A stretch of DNA of 64,000 nt from RGIG5579 sp045590715 (GTDB lineage Bacteria; Bacillota; Clostridia; Oscillospirales; SIG627): assembly GCA_045590715.1 (NCBI GenBank), contig JAZNRO010000049.1:1-64000 (forward strand), given 5' to 3'. The notes beneath the pieces are model-generated. The model made no database searches and was not told the origin of the DNA. It was given only the letters and a program-made list of their open reading frames with translations. This document shows positions 32,912 to 41,311 of this stretch, piece after piece (positions within the stretch are counted from its first letter, which is position 1; each line of letters starts with the position of its first letter). The translations under genes were made by a program, and so were the position numbers.

Positions 32912-33622
32912 CTACACGATGATAGCGTCGTAACCTTTGGCTTTCAGTTCGTCGCGCAGTCTTTCGGCTCCAGATTTATTACGAAAAGCGCCGACTTGCA
33001 CACGATACCACTTGTCGGCCTCGGCGGGCTGTTCTACCTTTTTCTTGGTGAGACCGCCTTTTGCTACCAGAACCTCTACACAGGCTCTGGCTACCTTGTC
33101 GGCAAAGTCGTCTGTGAGAATAATCGGTACATCAGTGGTGGAGTCCATAAAACCGCACTCGATCAAGACGGCGGGCATATGTGTTTCACGCAGTACGTGA
33201 AGGTTAGACTGGGCCAAGGGTGTCGCTCTGTTGCCTTTCAGTCCTGTGTACTTAATTACAGCGTTGTAGAGATCTCTCTGCCAGTTCAACGTGGCTTCTC
33301 CTACGTTCGGGTAAACATAAGCCACTACACCGCCACCACTACCTCTGTTGATACCAGCGTTGTGGTGGATAGAAAGGTAAAAGTCAGCGTTGAATTTGTT
33401 TGCGTTTGCGGTACGGGTTTCCAGAGGAACGTCAATTTTTCCTGTGGTGTCGTCAGCGCGGATCAGTTCGTATCCCTCATACGTAGAAAGGTACTGCTGG
33501 ATCTTGTTGCAGATCCGAGAGTTTAAAGACCATTCGCGGGTCTGGTGAGGGTCGATTTTTACGTCACAACGTTTGCCAGCCGTATTGATACCGTGGCCAG
33601 CGTCGAGTACAAATTTAAACAT
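32912..33622 (-). CDS. Phage endolysin: N-acetylmuramoyl-L-alanine amidase with SPOR domain
   Basis: A 236-residue lysin. The amidase_3 domain (residues 1-175) has zinc ligands in LDAGHG (His9), a glutamate near residue 30, LSIHHNA, and the catalytic glutamate in LIECGFMDS. A linker with GLTKKKVEQPAEAD leads to a C-terminal SPOR repeat (WYRVQVGAF...KAKGYDAIIV pattern) that binds denuded glycan strands. It cuts the bond between MurNAc and the stem peptide to release phage. The gene lies two bases after the holin stop in the usual holin-lysin order. Confidence 0.93.
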   Translation of the reverse strand: MFKFVLDAGHGINTAGKRCDVKIDPHQTREWSLNSRICNKIQQYLSTYEGYELIRADDTTGKIDVPLETRTANANKFNADFYLSIHHNAGINRGSGGGVVAYVYPNVGEATLNWQRDLYNAVIKYTGLKGNRATPLAQSNLHVLRETHMPAVLIECGFMDSTTDVPIILTDDFADKVARACVEVLVAKGGLTKKKVEQPAEADKWYRVQVGAFRNKSGAERLRDELKAKGYDAIIV

Positions 33623-33624
33623 AG

Positions 33625-33834
33625 TTATTCCCCCTTGTTTTTGTTATACTGTGCAGAGCTGATACCGATTAGAGTACCGATAAGCAGAGAAAAGGCGACG
33701 CAAGTTTTAAACACCTGGTCACCATAAGGCAGTCCCCAAATGGTACTCATTTCATTATAAAACAGACCGAGAGCGTCTAAAGCTACCAGCGCGATCCATT
33801 TTAAAACATCGTATACTTTGTTGTTCAGTTTCAT
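33625..33834 (-). CDS. Phage holin
   Basis: A 69-residue protein with two hydrophobic segments (about 8-26 and 42-60) and a charged C-terminus (QYNKNKGE). The pattern KLNNKVYDVLKWIALVAL and GLPYGDQV matches the small holin family found before amidases in Firmicutes phages. It forms the membrane lesion that times lysis. The start overlaps the stop of the upstream gene by four bases. Confidence 0.88.
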   Translation of the reverse strand: MKLNNKVYDVLKWIALVALDALGLFYNEMSTIWGLPYGDQVFKTCVAFSLLIGTLIGISSAQYNKNKGE

Positions 33835-34127
33835 AGTTCATTCTCCTTTTCGTCTAATTGTTCGAGAATGGCGTTGTATAGGAGTTTTACCTCGCCGTTC
33901 CCGCCTCGCTTGATATATTCGTCGCCAGCCTTAATACGCTCTCGTAAAGGCATATATGGCGACGTAATAACAAGCCTTTTGATATCAAGGTAGTTTTCAA
34001 GGATATGCCTCTCGTTGGTCTCGTCGCGCTTTTCTTTTTTGCGGAAAAAGCTATACACCTTCGCACAAGCCAGAATGATAGCGCTACAAGCCCCAACGAC
34101 AGATCCAAGCGTAATAATTGTCTGCAT
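33831..34127 (-). CDS. Phage membrane protein in the lysis cassette
   Basis: A 98-residue protein with one N-terminal hydrophobic segment (about 5-22) and a long, charged, helical cytoplasmic part. The start at 34127 follows AAAGGAGGATAGGCC; a longer frame upstream has no ribosome site. It sits between the tail-fibre gene and the holin, and its stop overlaps the holin start by four bases. It could be a second holin, an antiholin or a spanin-like helper. No family is recognised. Confidence 0.7.
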   Translation of the reverse strand: MQTIITLGSVVGACSAIILACAKVYSFFRKKEKRDETNERHILENYLDIKRLVITSPYMPLRERIKAGDEYIKRGGNGEVKLLYNAILEQLDEKENEL

Positions 34128-34141
34128 TGGCCTATCCTCCT

Positions 34142-36472
34142 TTAGTTTTTGGTGTACCACAATTGGACTACACCCGCGTATTGTGAGTAATCTCCTGCTG
34201 TATAAATATTTACGACCCCTGTTTCTCCTCCAACATGGATATAGTTGTCTACATTGTACCAATGAGGCAACGCACAGGATCCTCCGCTGGTAGAATGTTT
34301 TATTGTTCCAGAAACGCGAATAACTTGATTGATATTGGGTATACCATGTAAAACGGATTTTCTTCCATTGTTTGGCAAATATCCGCAGTCTACTAACTGA
34401 ACAAAAACAGGTTTCCCTTCCCAAATTTCAGTCGTGCGATATTCCGCACCAAGGCCCGCGGGCGGGTTTACCCAACACCAGTCCTCCCAGATATCTTCAA
34501 CAATATTTCTTTTCCATTCAAAAGGAGACGGCCCCGCATATTTAATAGCGGAAATACAGCCCCACTTGTTATTTGTTTTATAAATTGTCACGAAGGTAAT
34601 ACCACCTCCGAACGTTGAATATTTTAAAGAACCGTTGTTTACGATAATATGCTTTATTGTGTTTTCTGTCATACTTTCATAGACAGCTTTAAGCAATTCG
34701 TCCGTTTTTTCTTCGGGATTTTCCTCGTCTTCGTGGATACCTATTGTTTTATCGATATCTACCAGTCCAGCGGGTGCCACGTCCTCGGTAATGGTTTTGT
34801 GGATGCCTTCAATCTCTTTGCCAATGCCGGCAATCTCCTTTTTGATTTCGCGAATAATATGATTATCTCCTTCACCGAGAGCAATAGAGAGCTTGTTTGC
34901 TACTTTGCCAAAGTCAAGGTTACGAATTACGGTAAAATCGGTTGAAAGGCCAGACTCGTAGACAATGGTAGTAGTCGGTGAAAAATACTCAAATTCAAGT
35001 TCACCAGCGGTCGATCTTTTATAGTGTTTGTAATCTTGATAGGGTGCGTAGGGCGTAGGCTCTTTGCCGAGTTCTGCCTGTACGTTTAGGATAGCGTGAC
35101 CTGGTGTGCAACTCCACCGCGCATACGATACTTTCTTTGTGGTTGTGAATGTTGCGTATGCTCTGCCGTCTTTGGTTTTGTCGAGAACAATGGTATTTAC
35201 GAGAGTTCCTTCTTCGTTGGTCTCAAACAGTTCAAGGGTAATATCGTCGCTGATATCTGCGCTGACGGTTAATTCTACGCCCGCGGGAATACTAGGAAAC
35301 CACTTCGGGCTTGTTGCTTTTACTCCCGCGCTGTTGATAATGTTTTTACCAAAGACTCTAATACCGATACTGTCCTTTGAAACAACGGTCATTTTCGTAA
35401 CGGCGTCACAGTCGTCAAAACGCGCGGACGTATTGCAGTCTACCTCTGCCTCGGTCATATCGCTCTTAAGGTAGTAGGGCATTTCGTCGGCTCTAAACTC
35501 ATAAAACTCTAGTTCCTCGCCGTACATACCCTTATCGCTGGCGTTTGTTTCCGTCAAAATAGGCGTACAGTTATGGCTACCAGCAAAGCCCGCGTAGTTC
35601 ATGTTGAAATCTACTGTTCTGTTTTCACTGGTGTCAATTTCCACGTAAACGTCAATATAGCAGTTTACGGGTGTTACCTCGTAGTTTACTTTTCCGTTAC
35701 TGTCGGGGAACGTTGTACCCGCTTTGGGGTATGCAATTCTCGCCTTTTTGATTTTGAATTTTTCGTCGCCTTCTCCGAAAAAGTTCTCATAGCGCTTTAC
35801 CAGTACGCCTCTATAAGAGCTGGGCTGATTAGGAAACCTAACAAAGCCAGAAAAGTCGAACGACAGGGTGTGTACTTGTTTACAGTCGCTACCAGAGTAA
35901 CCGTTTGCAAGGCCCAAGTTCACGGTACCGTTTGTGGCGCGGATAACGTTCAAGATACGTTTCCAGCCAGTAGACTTGATTTGGTAGCTTGCGTTTCTAC
36001 CTTGGGAAACGATTTCAATTTTCTCTTTTACCTCGGACAAACACTGTTCTGTTTCGTTTAATACTTTCTGTACCTCAAAAATAAAGTCCTCTTTTTCGGG
36101 GATAGCGTCCTCTGCGCCGATACTTTTCAGTACGACGTATTTTTTGGTTGCGCTTTTCCAGACCTCGCCGTTTTCACTTTGTAAAACAAGCTGTACCTCT
36201 AGGTTACCGCTTTTATCGAGTACGCCAGACGGGATATCAAACTCGATCTTGTTTTCTACAATTTCAAGGCGAGGAGTTTTAATCATTTCGCCGTTCGGCT
36301 TTTTGAAATCAAGATAAGCCCAGAACGCAGATAGTTCTTCGGGGATCGTGATCTCTAACTGCGAGACGGCATTTTCGCCCGTTCGGCCAATAGTGGCCAC
36401 CGAGCAGTTATAAGTATGATCGTCGCCGATCGTTACATGGATCGTGTCCTTTTCAAGTATTGTGTCTTTCAT
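34142..36472 (-). CDS. Phage baseplate upper protein/receptor-binding tail protein
   Basis: A 776-residue structural protein. The N-terminal 120 residues have the BppU-like beta fold (TIHVTIGDDHTYNCSV, IEFDIPSGVLDKSGNLEVQL in pieces) that anchors host-recognition modules to the tail tip. The middle is beta-rich, with a carbohydrate-binding look. A short coiled coil (about 590-620, IREIKKEIAGIGKEIEGIHK) leads to a C-terminal domain of about 150 residues, probably the receptor-binding head. It sits between the tail fibre and the lysis genes, where host-range proteins normally lie. Confidence 0.78.
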   Translation of the reverse strand: MKDTILEKDTIHVTIGDDHTYNCSVATIGRTGENAVSQLEITIPEELSAFWAYLDFKKPNGEMIKTPRLEIVENKIEFDIPSGVLDKSGNLEVQLVLQSENGEVWKSATKKYVVLKSIGAEDAIPEKEDFIFEVQKVLNETEQCLSEVKEKIEIVSQGRNASYQIKSTGWKRILNVIRATNGTVNLGLANGYSGSDCKQVHTLSFDFSGFVRFPNQPSSYRGVLVKRYENFFGEGDEKFKIKKARIAYPKAGTTFPDSNGKVNYEVTPVNCYIDVYVEIDTSENRTVDFNMNYAGFAGSHNCTPILTETNASDKGMYGEELEFYEFRADEMPYYLKSDMTEAEVDCNTSARFDDCDAVTKMTVVSKDSIGIRVFGKNIINSAGVKATSPKWFPSIPAGVELTVSADISDDITLELFETNEEGTLVNTIVLDKTKDGRAYATFTTTKKVSYARWSCTPGHAILNVQAELGKEPTPYAPYQDYKHYKRSTAGELEFEYFSPTTTIVYESGLSTDFTVIRNLDFGKVANKLSIALGEGDNHIIREIKKEIAGIGKEIEGIHKTITEDVAPAGLVDIDKTIGIHEDEENPEEKTDELLKAVYESMTENTIKHIIVNNGSLKYSTFGGGITFVTIYKTNNKWGCISAIKYAGPSPFEWKRNIVEDIWEDWCWVNPPAGLGAEYRTTEIWEGKPVFVQLVDCGYLPNNGRKSVLHGIPNINQVIRVSGTIKHSTSGGSCALPHWYNVDNYIHVGGETGVVNIYTAGDYSQYAGVVQLWYTKN

Positions 36473-36484
36473 AATGCACCTCCT

Positions 36485-38956
36485 TTATGCAGTTCTTTTC
36501 CAGTAGAATTTATCACAAAAGCTGTTTACCATAGTGTTTGGTACAACGTTAAACGTGAAATCCAAAGAATATGAATGACCGCTTTCAAGAGACGTCGCCT
36601 CGATTACATTAAGAACATTTAAACCGCCTGTATAGTCAAGATTCCACACAATACCACCTTTTGCTCCGTCGCTGTATGCTACTTGTTTGCCGTAGCCCAT
36701 AGGCATATTAGTAATGCCTACTTTTTCCCAGTTAAACGTACCCAAAGCCAAGCCTGTATCGTTTAGTGTCGTATTTATAGCAAGCGACAAGCATATACGT
36801 ATTGTACTGTGGCTACGCGTTATATGCGCTGAATTTACCACCACATTTGAGGTGGGGGTAAATATCGTGGTATCATTTCCACAATAAGGCGTGAAACCTT
36901 TATCGGCAAGCGCCCACGTTCCACCGAGTTTCGAGGCGGGGTTTGTGTTGGTAGTGTTACAGTAAATAGATCCTACGGGACACAAGTCCTCAATATACGC
37001 CGTGGTGTTCCACTCGCTCCACGTAGCGCCAGCGTCTATGGTGCGACGAAAGTACGTCATGCGCCCGTAGATAAGCTCTTGCCGTCTGTGCTGTTCGTTG
37101 CTTTCCGTTGTCGTCCAGTTCAGCACGTGCAACGTAAAACCGCCGTCCAGTCCGCTCGGTACGTTTTTCATCGTGTGTGTGTGCGAGGCCTGTATAGAGC
37201 GATAGGTTCCTTCTTCTACGATCGCGTTTAGATCGGTACCTTCTGCCAACTGTGTGAAATACTTTGTCTGTCTTATATTGTCAATGGTCGCCACCTCGAC
37301 ACCGTTTATGTAGGCTTTTTTCTTGTTTGAGCTTATAAAGAAAACCGCCTGTCCGATATCAACAGTAAGAGTCTCTTTGGTCGTGGTTAAAGTCCCAAAA
37401 TTATCGGTTACGACAATCTCGATTTCAAACGACTTGGTATTGTCGAAAGTCAGCACAATATCGGCGCACGTAAACTTTCCAGCGGAAAGTTTAGGCGTTA
37501 GAGTTACATAACTATCCCACGTTCCACCTGTTTGACGGGACCGATACTTTACGGTTTTAATCGTGTTTTTATCAGCGCCGTTGATCGTTAGCCGTGAATA
37601 TTCACCGCCGATCTTTAGCGTTGTCTGCGCGCCAAAGTTATTGACACGCTTTGCGCTGGCGGTAATCTTCGGCTTGTTGTAGTCGTACACGGTAACGTCT
37701 TTGTATTTAAGCGTGGAAAGTCCACGGCTGTCGTAGGCTCTCACGTCCAAGCGCTTTGCACCAGCAGAAGAAATCTCCCCGACGGGAATGGTTACCGCGC
37801 TAGAGGCGTTGTAATTGGCGTTTTTGTTGATCGTGTCAATGTTTACACCGTAATACTTGGACGTTGCGCCGTTTTGGGCTACCATTTTGTTTGCCGTGGA
37901 GATCTCAACAGACAAAGAGGAAAGCCCTTTTACGAGCGCTTGGTTACTGCCCGTTACAGCGGTAATCGCTGTGTTGGTGTCCTTGTACGTGAACGCTGGG
38001 AAAGTAGGGTAACACTCGCTTTCCTTAATTGAATACTTACCGCCCTGTTTCGTTCTCGCTTTCCCGCTATATTCCACCCTTACGCTGTACGTTGCGCTTT
38101 TTGTGTTGGGAATTGTAGCGTACAAATACGCGACGCTTGACGTGGAGTTATTGACCCCCTTGTAAGACGTGGTAGAACATTTGTACTCCACGTCGATCTG
38201 GGTACCGTTTCCGATGATATAGAAAACAAAGTCCCGCGAAAGAGGGTTATAAAACGAAAGCGTCAACTCGTTACCAAGCACAAAGTCGGGAGCATTGGTA
38301 CAATGCGGATAGTCGTATGTGGTAACGCTCAATTTTGAGCTGTCGGTTGTGAGCTGGCTGTCTTTTCGGCGTACACGGGTCTTGATCTCATACGCCGTGT
38401 TTGAGGCAAGACCGCTGATCGTATAAGATCCGCTTTTGCCGTCGGTAACATCTACGCCTTTCCAGTTTGAGCCGTTATCCTTGCTGTACCACAAATAGTC
38501 GATCGTGCTGTCGCTAGACCAGTTCATAGTGATAGACGTTTCCGTTTTGGATTTTAGGCTCTGTACAGACGTAGCGTAGCGCGGGATCTCGTCGAGTTCC
38601 CAGTCCCCTATGTAACCGTGTACGGTTGTACCGTAAACCGCTGTGCTAAACTCCACCTTGATCGTCTTTGAGCCGTCGCTGGTGTGCTTAACGGTGATCG
38701 TTCCGTCGGTAGAGCCTACCATAGTCGGGAATTTTTTATACTCCGAGTCTTTACGATCTACGCTGTAAACGGTTGTACCGTTGATAATTACCTTTGTAGG
38801 GCCTGTGGGGTAACTGATATCGCTATCGCCGTGCGCCGATAACTCCCAAGAGATCGTGGAGGAGTTTTCTTGAATATTTTGCTTTTGCGTGCATTTTAAC
38901 TGAAAATATCGATCCCCGTATATGGGGTCACCTTTTAACGTTTTGCTACTAGCCAT
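36485..38956 (-). CDS. Phage tail fibre protein, DUF859-like with fibronectin type III module
   Basis: An 823-residue protein. The first about 125 residues (NSSTISWELSAHG, TVKHTSDGSKTIKVEF) resemble the DUF859 siphovirus tail family. A fibronectin type III-like module follows at about 130-215 (SITMNWSSDS...YTISGLASNTAYEIKTRVRR pattern). A repetitive beta-rich shaft occupies the middle, and a pyocin-knob-like part lies near residue 600 (TRSHSTIRICLSLAI further on). It ends before a 12-base gap to the baseplate gene. Probably a side or central fibre contacting the cell surface. The start follows AAGGAGGTG-type sequence. Confidence 0.75.
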   Translation of the reverse strand: MASSKTLKGDPIYGDRYFQLKCTQKQNIQENSSTISWELSAHGDSDISYPTGPTKVIINGTTVYSVDRKDSEYKKFPTMVGSTDGTITVKHTSDGSKTIKVEFSTAVYGTTVHGYIGDWELDEIPRYATSVQSLKSKTETSITMNWSSDSTIDYLWYSKDNGSNWKGVDVTDGKSGSYTISGLASNTAYEIKTRVRRKDSQLTTDSSKLSVTTYDYPHCTNAPDFVLGNELTLSFYNPLSRDFVFYIIGNGTQIDVEYKCSTTSYKGVNNSTSSVAYLYATIPNTKSATYSVRVEYSGKARTKQGGKYSIKESECYPTFPAFTYKDTNTAITAVTGSNQALVKGLSSLSVEISTANKMVAQNGATSKYYGVNIDTINKNANYNASSAVTIPVGEISSAGAKRLDVRAYDSRGLSTLKYKDVTVYDYNKPKITASAKRVNNFGAQTTLKIGGEYSRLTINGADKNTIKTVKYRSRQTGGTWDSYVTLTPKLSAGKFTCADIVLTFDNTKSFEIEIVVTDNFGTLTTTKETLTVDIGQAVFFISSNKKKAYINGVEVATIDNIRQTKYFTQLAEGTDLNAIVEEGTYRSIQASHTHTMKNVPSGLDGGFTLHVLNWTTTESNEQHRRQELIYGRMTYFRRTIDAGATWSEWNTTAYIEDLCPVGSIYCNTTNTNPASKLGGTWALADKGFTPYCGNDTTIFTPTSNVVVNSAHITRSHSTIRICLSLAINTTLNDTGLALGTFNWEKVGITNMPMGYGKQVAYSDGAKGGIVWNLDYTGGLNVLNVIEATSLESGHSYSLDFTFNVVPNTMVNSFCDKFYWKRTA

Positions 38957-38959
38957 TTT

Positions 38960-40933
38960 TTACACCTCCCACGTTGCTGGTACAAACGCCCAGCCTTGCA
39001 GTTCACCCTCGGTTACAGGCAAGATTTTAAGCGGTGCCATTTTAACCTCGTCTTCTGCCTCCAGTTTTTTGACGAATGTTACGTCTTTGTTTAAGCTGAA
39101 TACCCTTGTTGGTGTGCCGTTAATGTTTGAATAACCAGCAAACTCCAATGGCGACATTACGGTATAGTCGCCAAGATAAACGCTGGATCTTACCAGTACA
39201 CCGTTAATATTGATATTTACCTGTGTGTTCATCACCTCACCGTTTGCTTGCGTCCATTGGCTGGTATAGTCGCCAACGGTGAACATATTGTCGGTGAAGG
39301 TAGCGCCACTATCGGCCGTGCCGTAAAACTCGATATCATAATACGTGTCCTTCGGCTCCAGCCCTTTTAGTTCATAAGTGGAATAAAAGGCACTCGTGCC
39401 GTCGGGAATGGGAATAATATGTTCCTCCAGCGTATTAGAGATTTTTACGTAGCAACTGCCGATTAGGTTTTTCTTGATCTTGGTACTGAATGAGTACCGT
39501 GTTTTTTCAGCGCCATCTGTACTGGCCTTAACGTTTACTCTTTGGATCGCTTTTTTGTTAAGCAAGGTAAACGAATGACCGCTCAAACCGCCATTAGAAA
39601 GAGACTCTGTATCGCTTTGCATTGAAATTGTGCCGTCCCCGAACAGATCCCAGTTTGCTGGTACGTTGTTATTGTCGTAAGCATACATTACCGAGTTTTG
39701 GAGTAGATTACTTCCACCGCTTGTCTGTACGCTGTGGGTAATTGCGTCGATATCTTGCTTGAGTTCTGTGAAATTTTTATTTACGATCCCGTCCACGTCT
39801 TTCACTTCGCTCACAAGCATTTCGATAGTCTGTTCTTGCTTGCTTGTGATAATCTCGGTGTTTTTTACCCGCTTTTCAATGCTAGTCGCGTATTGGTACT
39901 GGGTCTGTGTTTTCGTTTCTGCTACCGTTTTGAACGTTTCTTTGATACCGCCGTCAACGGTAATGCTGAAATTAAATAGCACAGTCCCAAACTCGTCGCC
40001 AGTATCGTCGCCAGTATCGGTTTCGATCATAAAACGATCGCCGATTTCGTACCAGCCCAAGCCCTCGGTGGTTGCCTCAAACGGATAAAACCTCACGCCG
40101 TGTAGCGCGTTATAGATCGGGATAATAGAGGTTAAACGGTCACGGTCTAAAATCTGGTTGTTTTCGATCCTAAACTCTGTGAGGCCGTTTGTTTCTATGC
40201 TTTCCTCGTCTCGCATGAAGATATTGTCTTCCTGTTCGGCGCGGGAAAGTACCACGCTGTTAATCTCGCCGTATTGATCCTCCAGTTTGAGTTTGAAAAG
40301 GTTGTCATACGTGAGTTTTTCATCGGTTTCTGTGATAGGCTTGAAATAAACCTTATCGTCTGCGCCGATCACGCACGTACTGGCTGTGGCTTGTGCAATT
40401 TGCACAAAAATATCACGGTAGGTAATACCGCTTATGTTTTCCCACAGCTCGTCTTCAATTTCCCAGTCGTTATTGACGGAAAAACTAGTATTCCCAAGTT
40501 CTAACCCGCACGCCTCACACAGTAGTTTTGTGTAGTCGTATAGGCCGATCGGGTAGTGAGTGGTCAGCGTAGTATATGGTTTCATAGCGTTAATCATTTT
40601 GTCATACGCTACAATACTGGTCTCGCCAGTGTCTTTGGAAATTGTAAGTTCATTTACCAAAAAAGAGCCGTACCCGATATATTCATAGGCTCCGCTGGGG
40701 AGCATTACGCCAAACCCAGCGGACACCCATTTACCGAGCAAATTATGCTCTCCGAGATATTTAGCCTCTAATTTCCGCATTACCGACTTACACAAGCCAC
40801 CCTCGCCACTTACTTTGAATGAGATAAGATCGTCCTCGTCGCGGATCGTTTGATCTTCCGCGTCAATATAAGCCTGTAACTCTTTTACTGGTTGAGTCAT
40901 TGCTTGCTTGAAATCGTCGCTTGCCATTATCAC
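38960..40933 (-). CDS. Phage tail-tip protein (tail-associated, Gp58/tal-like)
   Basis: A 657-residue tail-tip protein. Residues 1-320 form the conserved ring-forming part (LPSGAYEYIGYGSFLVNE, AYDKMINAMKPY, TYRDIFVQIAQ). A coiled coil follows (about 345-410, SIEKRVKNTEIITSKQEQTI), then a carbohydrate-binding-like domain (GGSNLLQNSVMYAYDNNN). The protein is placed right after the distal tail protein, as expected for the tail hub. The start is taken as GTG at 40933 because AGGAGG lies 9 bases upstream; the ATG six bases in is less well spaced. Confidence 0.78.
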   Translation of the reverse strand: MIMASDDFKQAMTQPVKELQAYIDAEDQTIRDEDDLISFKVSGEGGLCKSVMRKLEAKYLGEHNLLGKWVSAGFGVMLPSGAYEYIGYGSFLVNELTISKDTGETSIVAYDKMINAMKPYTTLTTHYPIGLYDYTKLLCEACGLELGNTSFSVNNDWEIEDELWENISGITYRDIFVQIAQATASTCVIGADDKVYFKPITETDEKLTYDNLFKLKLEDQYGEINSVVLSRAEQEDNIFMRDEESIETNGLTEFRIENNQILDRDRLTSIIPIYNALHGVRFYPFEATTEGLGWYEIGDRFMIETDTGDDTGDEFGTVLFNFSITVDGGIKETFKTVAETKTQTQYQYATSIEKRVKNTEIITSKQEQTIEMLVSEVKDVDGIVNKNFTELKQDIDAITHSVQTSGGSNLLQNSVMYAYDNNNVPANWDLFGDGTISMQSDTESLSNGGLSGHSFTLLNKKAIQRVNVKASTDGAEKTRYSFSTKIKKNLIGSCYVKISNTLEEHIIPIPDGTSAFYSTYELKGLEPKDTYYDIEFYGTADSGATFTDNMFTVGDYTSQWTQANGEVMNTQVNININGVLVRSSVYLGDYTVMSPLEFAGYSNINGTPTRVFSLNKDVTFVKKLEAEDEVKMAPLKILPVTEGELQGWAFVPATWEV

Positions 40934-40936
40934 GGG

Positions 40937-41311
40937 CTAATACCTCCTTTTGCTGACTGGTACAAGGCTGACACTAAACGGCTTGTATCTGCCTTTCGAC
41001 TTACTATCCAGCTCTACGTCGTAGTCGCTGGCGTAGTATTCAGTGCTGACTGTGGTTTGCAGTCTCACGTCAAACCACGTAACGGTAAAAAACGCCTTGT
41101 CTAACAGCGCTGTAAGTTCGGCCATTTCTTCCTGGTCGGTATATCCCACCTCGATCTGAATCTTCGGGAAAATACCGATCAGCGTAGCCCTTACGTCGCC
41201 AGACATATTACGCTCGCTATCTTTCCACAGTTTAGCGCGTCCGATCTTATAGCTTTTAATGTGGGGAATGGTAACCCCGTCAATTTGTACTAAATCGCCT
41301 GTATAAATCAC
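40937..41311 (-). CDS. Phage distal tail-like protein (DUF6711-like)
   Basis: A 124-residue protein, beta-rich, starting MIYTGDLVQIDGVTIPHIKSY. Its position between the tape measure and the tail-tip gene is that of the distal tail or tail-assembly component. The ATG overlaps the tape measure stop by four bases. Similar short proteins with FFTVTWFDVRLQ-type cores occur at this place in clostridial siphoviruses. No enzymatic motif. Confidence 0.68.
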   Translation of the reverse strand: MIYTGDLVQIDGVTIPHIKSYKIGRAKLWKDSERNMSGDVRATLIGIFPKIQIEVGYTDQEEMAELTALLDKAFFTVTWFDVRLQTTVSTEYYASDYDVELDSKSKGRYKPFSVSLVPVSKRRY